Source: Rhizobium sp. 9140
GTDB taxonomy: Bacteria; Pseudomonadota; Alphaproteobacteria; Rhizobiales; Rhizobiaceae
Direction of reading: 5' to 3'
NCBI RefSeq assembly: GCF_900067135.1
Contig: NZ_FJUR01000002.1
Coordinates: forward strand, 434,001 to 498,000
Length of the DNA stretch: 64,000 nt
In this document: one piece after another, positions 35,453 through 44,829 of the stretch
How the letters are laid out: each line of letters starts with the position of its first letter
Position numbering within the stretch: the first letter of the stretch is position 1
Position numbers and translations under genes: made by a program
The notes under the pieces: generated by a model
Database searches by the model: none
The model's input: the letters and a program-made list of their open reading frames with translations, nothing else
What the model was told of the DNA's origin: nothing

Positions 35453-36400
35453 TTGGCGACAGGCTTGATAGCGCTACTGGATGACATCGCGGCCATTGCG
35501 AAGCTCGCGGCCGCATCCCTCGACGATGTCGGCGCGCAAACGGCAAAGGCCAGCATCAAGGCTGCAGGCGTCGTCATCGACGATACGGCGGTCACGCCGA
35601 CCTATGTCGTCGGGCTATCGCCAAGCCGCGAACTGCCGATCATCTGGCGGATCGCCAAGGGGTCGCTCCGCAACAAGCTCGTCTTCCTGCTGCCGGCCTG
35701 CCTGCTCATGGGTGCGTTCGTGCCGTGGCTGATCACGCCGCTGCTGATGATCGGCGGCACCTATCTTTGCTTCGAGGGCGCCGAGAAGATCTACTCCGCT
35801 TTATCGGGCCATGGCCACGCCGACACCGCCGGCGCTGCGACCCTCGATCCGGCTACACTCGAAGAACAGAAGGTCGCGGGCGCCATCCGCACGGACTTCA
35901 TCCTCTCGGCCGAGATCATGGCGCTGACGCTTGCAGGCGTGTCCACCTCGAACTTCGCGACACAGGTCGCAGTCCTCGCCGCCGTCGGCATTCTCATCAC
36001 GGTTGCTGTCTACGGCGTGGTCGCGTTCATCGTCAAAGCCGACGATATCGGCCTCCATCTGGTAGCGACGGGCGGGGACATCAGCAAGACAATCGGGCAC
36101 GGTCTCGTCAAGGGCGTTCCGGTCTTCCTGCAGATCCTTGCGATCGTGGGAACCGCCGCCATGCTCTGGGTCGGCGGCAGCATCGTCATTCACGGCCTTG
36201 CCGAATTCGGGTTGCACCAGCCGGAACATATCGTGGAAGGTGCCGCGGGCTTCGCGGTCATGCTCATACCCGTCCTGCCACACGTCGTTCACTGGCTGGT
36301 GGCGACCCTGGTGCAGGCGATCTTCGGCGCCATCCTCGGCGGCATCGTCATCCTGCTCCTCCAGGCCTTCAAGCCGCTCTTCGCCGGAAGCAAGGCTTAG
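35453..36400 (+). CDS. DUF808-family inner-membrane protein (YedI-like)
   Basis: 315-residue membrane protein. Family landmarks are ALLDDIAAIAKLAAASLDDV at the N-terminus, PTYVVGLSPSRELPIIWRIA, and GTYLCFEGAEKI after the first helices; five or more hydrophobic helices follow. Function unknown. Translation appears to begin at a TTG codon, because no ATG or GTG precedes the conserved region and AAAGGA lies 7 bp upstream. Monocistronic. Confidence 0.85.
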   Translation: MATGLIALLDDIAAIAKLAAASLDDVGAQTAKASIKAAGVVIDDTAVTPTYVVGLSPSRELPIIWRIAKGSLRNKLVFLLPACLLMGAFVPWLITPLLMIGGTYLCFEGAEKIYSALSGHGHADTAGAATLDPATLEEQKVAGAIRTDFILSAEIMALTLAGVSTSNFATQVAVLAAVGILITVAVYGVVAFIVKADDIGLHLVATGGDISKTIGHGLVKGVPVFLQILAIVGTAAMLWVGGSIVIHGLAEFGLHQPEHIVEGAAGFAVMLIPVLPHVVHWLVATLVQAIFGAILGGIVILLLQAFKPLFAGSKA

Positions 36401-36521
36401 GCGGCAAAAGCAAGCGTCTGCGGCCTGTTTTCTGAAATGTGATGCGTGCCTCATACACAGAATGATCATCACCATGCAAAGCGGTCTTGCGGGATTGCGC
36501 ATCTGATCGCATAAGCCGTGC

Positions 36522-37130
36522 ATGTCTGATTCACGTATTTTCGTTGGCCTCAAGTCTGCCAAGAAGAAGTCCAAAGCCGCCGAGGCCCCCACGGGGCCGC
36601 AGTGTCAATGGCATGGGTGCGAAAAGGTCGGCACGCATCGCGCGCCGGTCGGTCTTGGAGGCGAAGGCCTGTTCCTGATGTTCTGTCTCGACCACATCAA
36701 GGAATACAACAAGGGCTACAACTTCTCACCGGATCTGTCCGACCCGATCGTTGCGCGCTACCAGCGCGAAGCGATCAGCGGTGCGCGGCCGAGCTTCGGC
36801 AAGCCGATCGTGGAAGCCACCGAATTGCCGATGCCGTTCACTGTGCGCTCGGGCTCGGCAAAGTCGCTGAACGCCCGGAAAAGTGCGGCCGAACGCCTGA
36901 TGCAAAAGCGGGAGGCACAGGCGCGAAAACTGAAGGTGCTCGAGGCGAAGGCCTTCGAAACCCTGGGGCTCCCGCACGACGCCACGCCGGACCAGATCAA
37001 CCGGCGCTACAAGGAACGCATCAAGCTGCACCACCCGGATAGTAACGCTGGAAACCGGGCGTCCGAGGCGGAGCTTCAGGCGACGATTGAGGCGCACAAG
37101 ATCCTCAAGCTCAACGGCTTCTGTGGATAG
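36522..37130 (+). CDS. J-domain protein with C-terminal J domain
   Basis: 202-residue cytosolic protein whose J domain is at the C-terminus (residues about 142-200: AFETLGLPHDATPDQINRRY, then the HPD in LHHPDSNAG). The N-terminal region has a small Cys/His patch (QCQWHGCEKVGTHRAP and FLMFCLDHIKEYN) that may bind a metal. It would stimulate DnaK. This arrangement is a common alphaproteobacterial DnaJ-like type distinct from DnaJ itself. No linked chaperone gene. Confidence 0.85.
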   Translation: MSDSRIFVGLKSAKKKSKAAEAPTGPQCQWHGCEKVGTHRAPVGLGGEGLFLMFCLDHIKEYNKGYNFSPDLSDPIVARYQREAISGARPSFGKPIVEATELPMPFTVRSGSAKSLNARKSAAERLMQKREAQARKLKVLEAKAFETLGLPHDATPDQINRRYKERIKLHHPDSNAGNRASEAELQATIEAHKILKLNGFCG

Positions 37131-37253
37131 GCCGTTAGCCCTCTCCAATCCTGCAAGTCTCACGGATCGGTGAATGACGCCTGTTGCGGGGTCGTGCCGG
37201 CCGCACGGTAGACCGTCACCACGGCGAAGAGCGCCTGCGTCATGCGCTCGCGA

Positions 37254-38290
37254 ACACCTTCGTCACCGAACGCGCGACGCCGGCACCGCCTACATCTACA
37301 CACGGCATGGCCCGAACCTCAGGCGTCTTCCGGATACGCAGGCCCTCCGGCTGTCCTTCGAGGATAACAGGGCTACCGGCGTGGAGGTCGTCCATCGCGG
37401 GCGGACGCGCATCCTCACGGCACGACGGGAGGTGGTGCTGGCCGGCGGCGCCTTCGGCACGCCGCAACTTCTGATGCTTCCGGGCATCGGCCCGGCGGAG
37501 CAACTGCGTCAGCACGGCATCGCCGTCGTGGCGGATCGGAACAAGGTGGGCGCCAATCTCAGGATCATCTCGACCATATCAGCAGCCGGCTCGTGCGCGG
37601 CGGTGGCGTCATCGGAACGACCCCCGTCGGCTCGATCCCGCTTCTTCGCGGGGTCCTGCCCTTCCTGCCGGGCAAGCGCGGAAACCTCTCCAGCGATTTC
37701 GCCGAAGCCGGCGGCTTCGTGCGGTCCTCGCCGTCCGTCGATCGGCCCGATCTCCAGTTTCACTTCACCATCGGCCTTGTCGAAAACCACGCCCGCCGCA
37801 TCATTCTGAAGACCGGCATATCCCTCCATGTCTGCGTTCTGCGTCCCGCGAGCCGCGGCTCGGTGCGACTGCGGACCCGGCAAGCGCGCTCCTCATCGAC
37901 CCCCGCTATCTCTCGGATGCCGGCCACATGCAGACGCTCGTGAAAGGCGTGTGCAGCGCCGAGCATATTCTGCGGCAACCGGCTCTGGCGCAGCACAAGG
38001 GCCGCCCCTATCGTACCCTCGACCCGCAGGACGATGCAGCCATAGCAGCAAGCATCCGCGCGCATGCCGATACGATCTACCATCCCGTCGGCACCTGTCG
38101 CATGGGCAGCGATGCGGCATCCGTGGTCGATCCGGAGTTGCGCGTCCGCGGGGTCACCGGTCTGCGCATCGCCGACGCCTCGATCATGCCGACGATCGTC
38201 AGCGGCAATACCCAGGCCCCGAGCGCGATGATCGGCGAGCGCGCCGCAGATCTGATCCTTCGATCGGCGAACGGGTGGAACGCGCGATGA
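37254..38290 (+). pseudogene. Decayed GMC (choline-dehydrogenase-like) oxidoreductase
   Basis: Remnant of a GMC flavin oxidoreductase spread over at least three reading frames. One frame gives [20 protein letters not shown] up to about 37560. A second gives [18 protein letters not shown] through [14 protein letters not shown] (37590-37830). A third gives [20 protein letters not shown] and STAG-type [20 protein letters not shown] to the stop. The N-terminal FAD-binding GxGxxG region is absent, so about a third of the gene is lost. Its last bases overlap the next gene by four, showing that the two once formed an operon. Confidence 0.85.
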
Positions 38291-39363
38291 CCGACCTCCA
38301 CGCCCTGCTCTCGGCACAACGCCAGGCCTTCACGGCCACCCTGCCCGAGCCATATGCCTTGCGCATCGACCGGCTGAAGCGCGCCGCATCGCTGATCCGC
38401 GATAATGCCAAAGCCTTCTGTGCGGCGCTTTCGGAGGATTTCGGACATCGGAGCATCGAGCAATCGATGCTGACCGATATCGCTGTTTCCATCGGCGCGC
38501 TCGATCACGCCGCCAGACATCTGCGCGCCTGGTCGAAGCCGGAGCGCAGGCCGCTTCCGTTTCCGCTCACGCTGCTCGGCGCGCGGGCGCATGTCGAATA
38601 CCAGCCGAAGGGTGTCGTCGGTATCATCGCGCCGTGGAACTTCCCGATCAACCTCATCATGACGCCCATGGCCGGCGTACTTGCGGCCGGCAACCGCGTC
38701 ATGGTCAAGACCAGCGAGTATACGCCGGCAACGAATGCCGTCTTCGAAGCGGTCGTGGGCCAGTATTTCGCACAAGACGAACTCTGCTTCGTCAGCGGCG
38801 GCCCGGAGTTCGGTCAGGCCTTTGCCGGCCTCGCCTTCGACCACCTGATCTTCACCGGCGCGACAGGCATCGCCCGTCACATCCTGCACGCCGCCGCTGA
38901 TAATCTCGTACCCGTCACGCTGGAGTTGGGAGGCAAGTCGCCCGTGATCGTCGGCCGCAGCGCCGACATCGGGCGCGCAACCGGACGCGTGGCGTTGGGG
39001 AAGATGCTCAATGCGGGACAGGTCTGCCTCGCGCCCGATTACATGCTGGTGCGGGACGCGGACAAGGAGGCTGTCGTTGCCGGATGGAAGGCCGCGGTTA
39101 TCAGGATGTACCCGACCGTTCTCGACAATCCGGATTACACCTCGATCATCAGCGACCGGCATGTCGCGCGGCTGAAGGGGCTTGTGGACGACGCCCGCGC
39201 GAAAGGCGCGCGTGTGGAGGTCGTCAATCCTGTGAACGAGAATTTTTCCGCCGCAAACGGTCGCAAGATGCCACCTTACGGCTTGTTCTCGCGTCTGTCT
39301 GTCCGGCAGAAGATCGGACGCACGCGAGGGAGAAAAGGACAGGCGCCGGGCGAAGACCCTTGA
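38287..39363 (+). pseudogene. Truncated aldehyde dehydrogenase (coniferyl-aldehyde-dehydrogenase type)
   Basis: Open for 358 codons, versus about 470 in the family. The N-terminal part is intact: SEDFGHRSIEQSMLTDIAVS, GIIAPWNFPINLIMTPMAG, catalytic Glu in TLELGGKSPVIVG and Cys in LGKMLNAGQVCLAPDY. After ANGRKMPPYG the sequence departs from the family and stops, so the C-terminal catalytic and oligomerisation segments are missing. Probably inactive. It was co-transcribed with the broken GMC oxidoreductase, and together they would have oxidised an alcohol to an acid. Confidence 0.8.
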
Positions 39364-39473
39364 CGCGGCAGGTTCTTTTATCGCGGTTTCCGCATTATTG
39401 CTCGCGCAAGACGCAGGGATGCTTATAGTCGCACCGTTGATGCGAGGAGCATGACCCACGGGGAGGAGAGACC

Positions 39474-40913
39474 GTGTCGCAAACCATTGCCTTCCTGCCG
39501 CCGCGGGCCGATGTGCTGTCGCAGCGGGCCAGGATTATCGCGGATCTTGCCACCCTTCTGCCGGAGGGCGGTCTGGTGCATGAGGTGCGCGAGCTGGTGC
39601 CGTTCGAAACGGATGCCTATGTCGCCTACCGGCAACTGCCGCTGGCCGTTGCCCTGCCCCGAACGACGCAGGAGGTGTCTGCCGTCCTGGAATATTGCAA
39701 CCGCCACGGCATTCCCGTCGTCCCGCGCGGGGCGGGCACCTCGCTTTGCGGCGGCGCCATTCCCCAGCCGGATGCTGTGGTGCTCGGCCTGTCGCGCATG
39801 TCCGCCATCCTCGACGTCGATCTCGAGAACCGGGTCGCGCGGGTGCAGGCCGGCGTGACGAACCTGTCGATCTCGGAGACCGTCGGGCCGGAGGGATTCT
39901 TCTATGCGCCGGATCCGAGTTCCCAGCTTGCCTGCACCATCGGCGGCAATATCGGCATGAACTCGGGCGGCGCGCACTGTCTGAAATATGGCGTGACCAC
40001 CAACAACCTGCTGGGCGTGACGCTGGTGCTGATGGACGGCACGGTGATCACGCTCGGCGGCAGCCACCTCGATGCGGCAGGCTACGATCTGCTTGGCCTT
40101 GTCTGCGGCTCGGAGGGGCAGCTCGGCGTCGTGACGGAGGCGACGGTGCGAATCCTCGCGAAAGCCGAAGGTGCCCGGCCGGTCCTCTTCGGCTTCGCGA
40201 CCTCGCACGAGGCGGGCGCCTGCGTTGCCGATGTCATCGCGGCCGGCATCATCCCGGTCGCCATCGAGTTCATGGACAAACAGGCCATCGAGATCTGCGA
40301 GGCCTTCGCCAAGGCCGGCTATCCCCTGCATGTCGGCGCGCTGTTGATCATCGAGGTCGAGGGTTCGGAGGCCGAGATGGAGGCGATGCTGGCTGCCATC
40401 GTCGCCATCGCCCGCCGCCACGGCGTGATGACGGTGCGCGAGAGCCAGTCGGCGACCGAGGCTGCCCTGATCTGGAAAGGCCGAAAGTCCGCCTTCGGCG
40501 CAACCGGGCGTATCGCAGACTATATCTGCATGGACGGCACCGTGCCGCTCGGCAAGCTCTCCCACGTGCTCCAGCGCACGGAGGAGATCTGCACCGGGCT
40601 CGGCCTGCGTGTCGCCAACGTTTTCCATGCTGGCGACGGCAACATGCATCCGCTGATCCTGTTCGATGCCAACGACCCCGCGGAAGCGGCAAAGGCCGAG
40701 GTGGCCGGCAACGAGATCCTCAAGGTCTGCGTGGAAGCCGGCGGTTGCCTGACAGGCGAACACGGCGTCGGCATCGAGAAGCGCGATTTGATGCGGTTCC
40801 AGTTCTCCGACGCCGACCTCGCCCAGCAGATGGCCGTGCGCTATGCCTTCGACGCCGACTGGCTGCTGAACCCGTCCAAGGTCTTCCCGCTCGACGGACG
40901 GCCCGCCGCATGA
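39474..40913 (+). CDS. glcD: Glycolate oxidase FAD subunit GlcD
   Basis: 479-residue FAD-binding subunit of glycolate oxidase, which oxidises glycolate to glyoxylate. FAD-binding PCMH-type segments are VVPRGAGTSLCGGAIPQPDA and ACTIGGNIGMNSGGAHCLKY. The C-terminal FAD-oxidase domain shows NVFHAGDGNMHPLILFD and TGEHGVGIEKRDLM. The start is a GTG, preceded by GGGGAGGAGAG. First of three overlapping genes (glcDEF); the stop overlaps glcE by four bases. Confidence 0.94.
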   Translation: MSQTIAFLPPRADVLSQRARIIADLATLLPEGGLVHEVRELVPFETDAYVAYRQLPLAVALPRTTQEVSAVLEYCNRHGIPVVPRGAGTSLCGGAIPQPDAVVLGLSRMSAILDVDLENRVARVQAGVTNLSISETVGPEGFFYAPDPSSQLACTIGGNIGMNSGGAHCLKYGVTTNNLLGVTLVLMDGTVITLGGSHLDAAGYDLLGLVCGSEGQLGVVTEATVRILAKAEGARPVLFGFATSHEAGACVADVIAAGIIPVAIEFMDKQAIEICEAFAKAGYPLHVGALLIIEVEGSEAEMEAMLAAIVAIARRHGVMTVRESQSATEAALIWKGRKSAFGATGRIADYICMDGTVPLGKLSHVLQRTEEICTGLGLRVANVFHAGDGNMHPLILFDANDPAEAAKAEVAGNEILKVCVEAGGCLTGEHGVGIEKRDLMRFQFSDADLAQQMAVRYAFDADWLLNPSKVFPLDGRPAA

Positions 40914-42154
40914 ACGATGTCCACTATCCCAAGATCGAAGCAGAAGCCTGCGACCTAATCCGGCAGGCAGCGGACACGGGAACGGCGCTCTCCCTCATCG
41001 GCGGCAACACCCGCGCGGGTCTGGGCAACCGGGTTTCAGCCGATGTCGTCCTCTGTTCCACCGGTCTCGCCGGCATCGTGGAGTACGAGCCCGGCGAAAT
41101 GGTGATGACGGCGCGCTCGGGTACGCCGCTCTCGGAAGTCGAGGCGGCCCTTTCCGCCAACAACCAGATTCTCGCCTTCGAGCCGGTGGATCACCGCGGC
41201 ATGATGGGCACGCAGGGTGAACCGACCATCGGCGGCGTGTTCCTCTCCAACGCCTCCGGCCCGCGCCGCCTGTCGGCCGGCGCGGCGCGCGACAGCCTGT
41301 TGGGCCTGCGTTTCGTCAACGGTCGCGGCGAGGCGATCCGGTGCGGCGGGCGGGTGATGAAGAACGTGACGGGGCTCGATCTCGTCAAGCTTCTGGCCGG
41401 CTCCCACGGTACGCTCGGCTTCGTCACGGAGGTTACATTCCGCGTCCTGCCGCGGCCGGAGAGCGAGGCAACCATCGTGCTCAGCGGCCTCGACGATGCC
41501 ACGGCCGCGCGGGCGATGGCGGCGGCCATGGCGCAGCCTGCCGATGTTTCCGGCGCCGCGCATATCCCGCAGGCACTGGCGCAGACGCTCCCGGATGCTG
41601 TCGGGAAGGCTGGAGCCTTGACGGCTCTGCGACTGGAGGGCCTCTCGGCTTCCGTTGCCGTGCGGGCCGCCTCGCTGGCCGCAAGGCTGTCGGCGTTTGC
41701 GTCGGCCGCGATGGTGGAGTCTGCTGCAAGCGCCCGGCTCTGGCGCGCGATCCGCGATGTCACGCCTTTGCAGGCGCTTCAGAATCGGCCGCTCTGGCGG
41801 ATATCCGTCGCGCCGACCGCGGGTTATCGGTTGATCGCGGCGCTCCGGCGACAGGCCGATGTCGATGCGCTCTACGACTGGCAGGGCGGGCTCGTCTGGT
41901 TGCAGATAGGTGGCGAGCTACAGGCCGATGTCCTGCGCCGGACCATCGCAACCGTCGGCGGCGGGCATGCCACGCTGATACGCGCATCCGCCGATCAGCG
42001 GGCCGGCATCTCCGCCTTCGAGCCGCAGCCGGCGCCGATCGCGGCGTTGTCGGCGCGCATCAAGGCCAAGCTCGACCCGCTCGGCATCTTCTCTCCGGGC
42101 AGGATGGCACCCGACGCGGGGGCGAATATACGGATAGCAGACAGGGCGGGATAG
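40910..42154 (+). CDS. glcE: Glycolate oxidase FAD-binding subunit GlcE
   Basis: 414-residue partner subunit. The FAD domain shows ALSLIGGNTRAGLGNRV, QGEPTIGGVFLSNASGPRRL and VMKNVTGLDLVKLLAGSHG. The C-terminus ends with LDPLGIFSPGRM, the typical GlcE close. ATGA overlap with glcD fixes the start. It forms the membrane-associated glycolate oxidase with GlcD and the iron-sulfur subunit GlcF, 6 bp downstream. Confidence 0.93.
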   Translation: MNDVHYPKIEAEACDLIRQAADTGTALSLIGGNTRAGLGNRVSADVVLCSTGLAGIVEYEPGEMVMTARSGTPLSEVEAALSANNQILAFEPVDHRGMMGTQGEPTIGGVFLSNASGPRRLSAGAARDSLLGLRFVNGRGEAIRCGGRVMKNVTGLDLVKLLAGSHGTLGFVTEVTFRVLPRPESEATIVLSGLDDATAARAMAAAMAQPADVSGAAHIPQALAQTLPDAVGKAGALTALRLEGLSASVAVRAASLAARLSAFASAAMVESAASARLWRAIRDVTPLQALQNRPLWRISVAPTAGYRLIAALRRQADVDALYDWQGGLVWLQIGGELQADVLRRTIATVGGGHATLIRASADQRAGISAFEPQPAPIAALSARIKAKLDPLGIFSPGRMAPDAGANIRIADRAG

Positions 42155-42160
42155 CGACGG

Positions 42161-43453
42161 ATGCAGACCTCTTTCACACTCGAGCAACTGTCCGATCCGC
42201 ATGTGGCGGAATCCGAGAAGATCCTGCGGCGCTGCGTCCATTGCGGCTTTTGCACCGCCACCTGTCCGACCTATGTCACGCTCGGCAACGAGCTCGACAG
42301 CCCACGCGGGCGCATCTACCTCATCAAGGACATGCTTGAGAACGACCGCCCTGCCGACCGCGAGGTTGTGACGCATATCGATCGCTGTCTCTCCTGCCTT
42401 GCCTGCACGACGACCTGTCCGTCGGGCGTCGATTACATGCACCTGATCGACCATGCCCGTGTTCACATCGAGCAGACGTACAAGCGTCCGCTCGCAGACC
42501 GGATGATCCGCGGCCTGCTCGCCGCCATCCTGCCGTACCCCGGCCGGTTCCGCGCCGCACTGGCACTCGCCCGTATCTCCCGACCACTCGCCCCGCTCCT
42601 GCGGCGTATAAAGCCGCTGGCCCCGCTCGCTGCCATGCTCGATCTCGCGCCGCGCCGGGCCGCAAAGCGACCCGCCGAGACCGTTCCGGCCGCCCTTCCC
42701 CCCACGAGCGGCCGCGTCATCCTGCTGGAAGGCTGCGCCCAGCCGACGCTCGATCCGGGCATCAACGCGGCCACGGTGCGGCTGCTGACCCGGCTCGGCA
42801 TCGCCGTTGCCACGCCGAGAGGCGAAGGCTGCTGCGGTGCGCTGGTGCATCAGATGGGCCGCGAGCCGCAGGCGCTCGATTTCGCCCGCCGCAACATCGA
42901 TGCCTGGATGCGCGAGGTCGATGAAGGCGGGCTCGACGCCATCCTCATCACGGCATCGGGCTGCGGCACCACCATCAAAGACTATGGCCACATGCTGCGC
43001 CTCGATCCGCTCTATGCCGAAAAAGCCGCGACGATCTCGGCGCTGGCAAAGGACATCACGGAATACCTGTCGACGCTCGACCTTAGAGCCCTGCCGAAAC
43101 GCGATCTCGTGGTCGCCTATCATTCCGCCTGCTCCCTACAGCACGGACAGAAGATCACGGCCCTGCCGAAGCTTCTCCTGAAGACGGCCGGCTTCACCGT
43201 GCGCGATCCGGCAGAAGGCCATCTTTGCTGCGGCTCGGCCGGAACCTATAACATCCTGCAACCCGAGATCTCCGCCACGCTCAAGCAACGCAAGGTGAAG
43301 GCCATCGAGGCGACGAAGCCGGACGTGATCGCGGCGGGAAACATCGGCTGCCTCACCCAGATCGCTTCCGGAACAGCCATCCCCATCGTCCATACCGTGG
43401 AACTGCTCGACTGGGCCTATGGCGGACCGAAGCCCGCGAAATTGCACGGCTGA
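42161..43453 (+). CDS. glcF: Glycolate oxidase iron-sulfur subunit GlcF
   Basis: 430-residue subunit with two 4Fe-4S motifs: Cys25, 28, 31 and 35 (CVHCGFCTATCP) and Cys76, 79, 82 and 86 (CLSCLACTTTCP). Two CCG-type domains follow, with EGCCGALVHQMG and LCCGSAGTYNI. It passes electrons from GlcD/GlcE to the respiratory chain. Last gene of the operon. No GlcC-type regulator is visible next to it; neighbours upstream are the two decayed genes. Confidence 0.94.
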   Translation: MQTSFTLEQLSDPHVAESEKILRRCVHCGFCTATCPTYVTLGNELDSPRGRIYLIKDMLENDRPADREVVTHIDRCLSCLACTTTCPSGVDYMHLIDHARVHIEQTYKRPLADRMIRGLLAAILPYPGRFRAALALARISRPLAPLLRRIKPLAPLAAMLDLAPRRAAKRPAETVPAALPPTSGRVILLEGCAQPTLDPGINAATVRLLTRLGIAVATPRGEGCCGALVHQMGREPQALDFARRNIDAWMREVDEGGLDAILITASGCGTTIKDYGHMLRLDPLYAEKAATISALAKDITEYLSTLDLRALPKRDLVVAYHSACSLQHGQKITALPKLLLKTAGFTVRDPAEGHLCCGSAGTYNILQPEISATLKQRKVKAIEATKPDVIAAGNIGCLTQIASGTAIPIVHTVELLDWAYGGPKPAKLHG

Positions 43454-43584
43454 TACCCCAGGCGTATTTCGCCAAGGATCGGATCTTCCCCGCACTGGCG
43501 ATGGCTCAGCCTTCCAGCAAGCACCACGCTTGACGCACCAACGCGCCGGACTTAGGGGATGCCTATCTCAAACAGGCGGAAACG

Positions 43585-44805
43585 ATGGCCGACGCAAAAC
43601 CCGATGCGGCAGCAGGCGGCTCGATCCACTGGAAGCGAAACCTCGGGGTATCGCTCGCCGGCTCGTTCACCACCATCATCGCCATGACGCTGCTTTTGCC
43701 CTTCCTGCCGCTCTACGTGGAGGAACTTGGTGTCCGCGATCACGCGGCCATCGTGCAGTGGTCAGGAATTGCCTATGGGGCCACCTTCTTTGCGGCGGCT
43801 CTGGTCGCACCTCTCTGGGGTCGCCTCGGCGATATCTATGGGCGAAAGCTGATGCTGGTGCGGGCAAGCCTCGGCATGACGGTCGCCATCGCGCTGATGG
43901 GCGTCGCCGAAAACGTCTGGCAACTCGTCGCCCTGCGGCTGTTCGTCGGGCTCGCCGGCGGCTATTCCTCGGGCTCCATGGTTCTGGTGGCCACGCAGAC
44001 GCCGCGGGACCGTTCGGCCTGGGCACTGGGCATGCTCTCGTCCGGCATCATGGCCGGCAATCTCGTGGGGCCGCTGATCGGTGGCGTGCTGCCGCCGCTG
44101 ATCGGCATTCGCAACACGTTTCTGGCCGCCGGCGGGCTCATCTTCCTGGCCTTCCTCGCCACGACATTCCTCATCAAGGAGGAGACGGTGCCCGGCCGCA
44201 GGCAGGCCGCGAAGGCCGGCGGGGGGTGGGCCGCAATACCGGACAAGGCACCGGTCGTCGCGATGCTCGCCACGGGCATGCTGCTCATGCTCGCCAATAT
44301 GTCGATCGAGCCGATCATCACGGTCTATGTCGCCCAGTTGGTCGATAGGTCGGACATCGTGACCCTCTGGGCTGGCCTCGTGATGTCCGCGGCGGCCCTC
44401 GGCAGCATCCTTTCAGCCTCGCGGCTCGGACGGCTCGCCGATCGCATCGGCCACTGGCCGGTCATCGCCGGCGCGCTCGTCGCGGCGGGCATCCTGCTCG
44501 TACCGCAGGCCTTTGTCACCAGCGCCTGGCAGCTCATCCTCCTGCGCTTCCTCATGGGCGTGGCGCTGGGCGGTCTTCTCCCCTGCGTCGCCGCCGTCAT
44601 CCGGCATGGCGTGCCCGATCGCTCCGCCGGCACCGCACTCGGCCTCTCCGTCTCCGCGCAATATGTCGGTCAGGTGGCGGGGCCGCTGCTCGGCGGCTTC
44701 ATCGGCGGCCATATCGGCATGCCCGTCGTCTTCATCGGCACGAGCATTCTGCTCCTTGCGGGCGCGGCTTTCGTCTGGATGTCAAAGCCGCCGATTGCCG
44801 ACTAG
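43585..44805 (+). CDS. mdtG: MFS efflux transporter, MdtG-like
   Basis: 406-residue major-facilitator protein with 12 predicted helices. The order NLGVSLAGSFTTIIAMTLLL, LPFLPLYVEELGV, LWGRLGDIYGRKLMLVRASL (the family's DRxGRK-type loop) and GLAGGYSSGSMVLVATQTPR closely follows E. coli MdtG, a proton-driven drug exporter linked to fosfomycin and deoxycholate. Identity with MdtG is judged from memory. Separate transcription unit 130 bp after glcF; ends 24 bp from the convergent glucosidase gene. Confidence 0.82.
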   Translation: MADAKPDAAAGGSIHWKRNLGVSLAGSFTTIIAMTLLLPFLPLYVEELGVRDHAAIVQWSGIAYGATFFAAALVAPLWGRLGDIYGRKLMLVRASLGMTVAIALMGVAENVWQLVALRLFVGLAGGYSSGSMVLVATQTPRDRSAWALGMLSSGIMAGNLVGPLIGGVLPPLIGIRNTFLAAGGLIFLAFLATTFLIKEETVPGRRQAAKAGGGWAAIPDKAPVVAMLATGMLLMLANMSIEPIITVYVAQLVDRSDIVTLWAGLVMSAAALGSILSASRLGRLADRIGHWPVIAGALVAAGILLVPQAFVTSAWQLILLRFLMGVALGGLLPCVAAVIRHGVPDRSAGTALGLSVSAQYVGQVAGPLLGGFIGGHIGMPVVFIGTSILLLAGAAFVWMSKPPIAD

Positions 44806-44829
44806 CCACCCGCCACCATGCCGCTTGTC

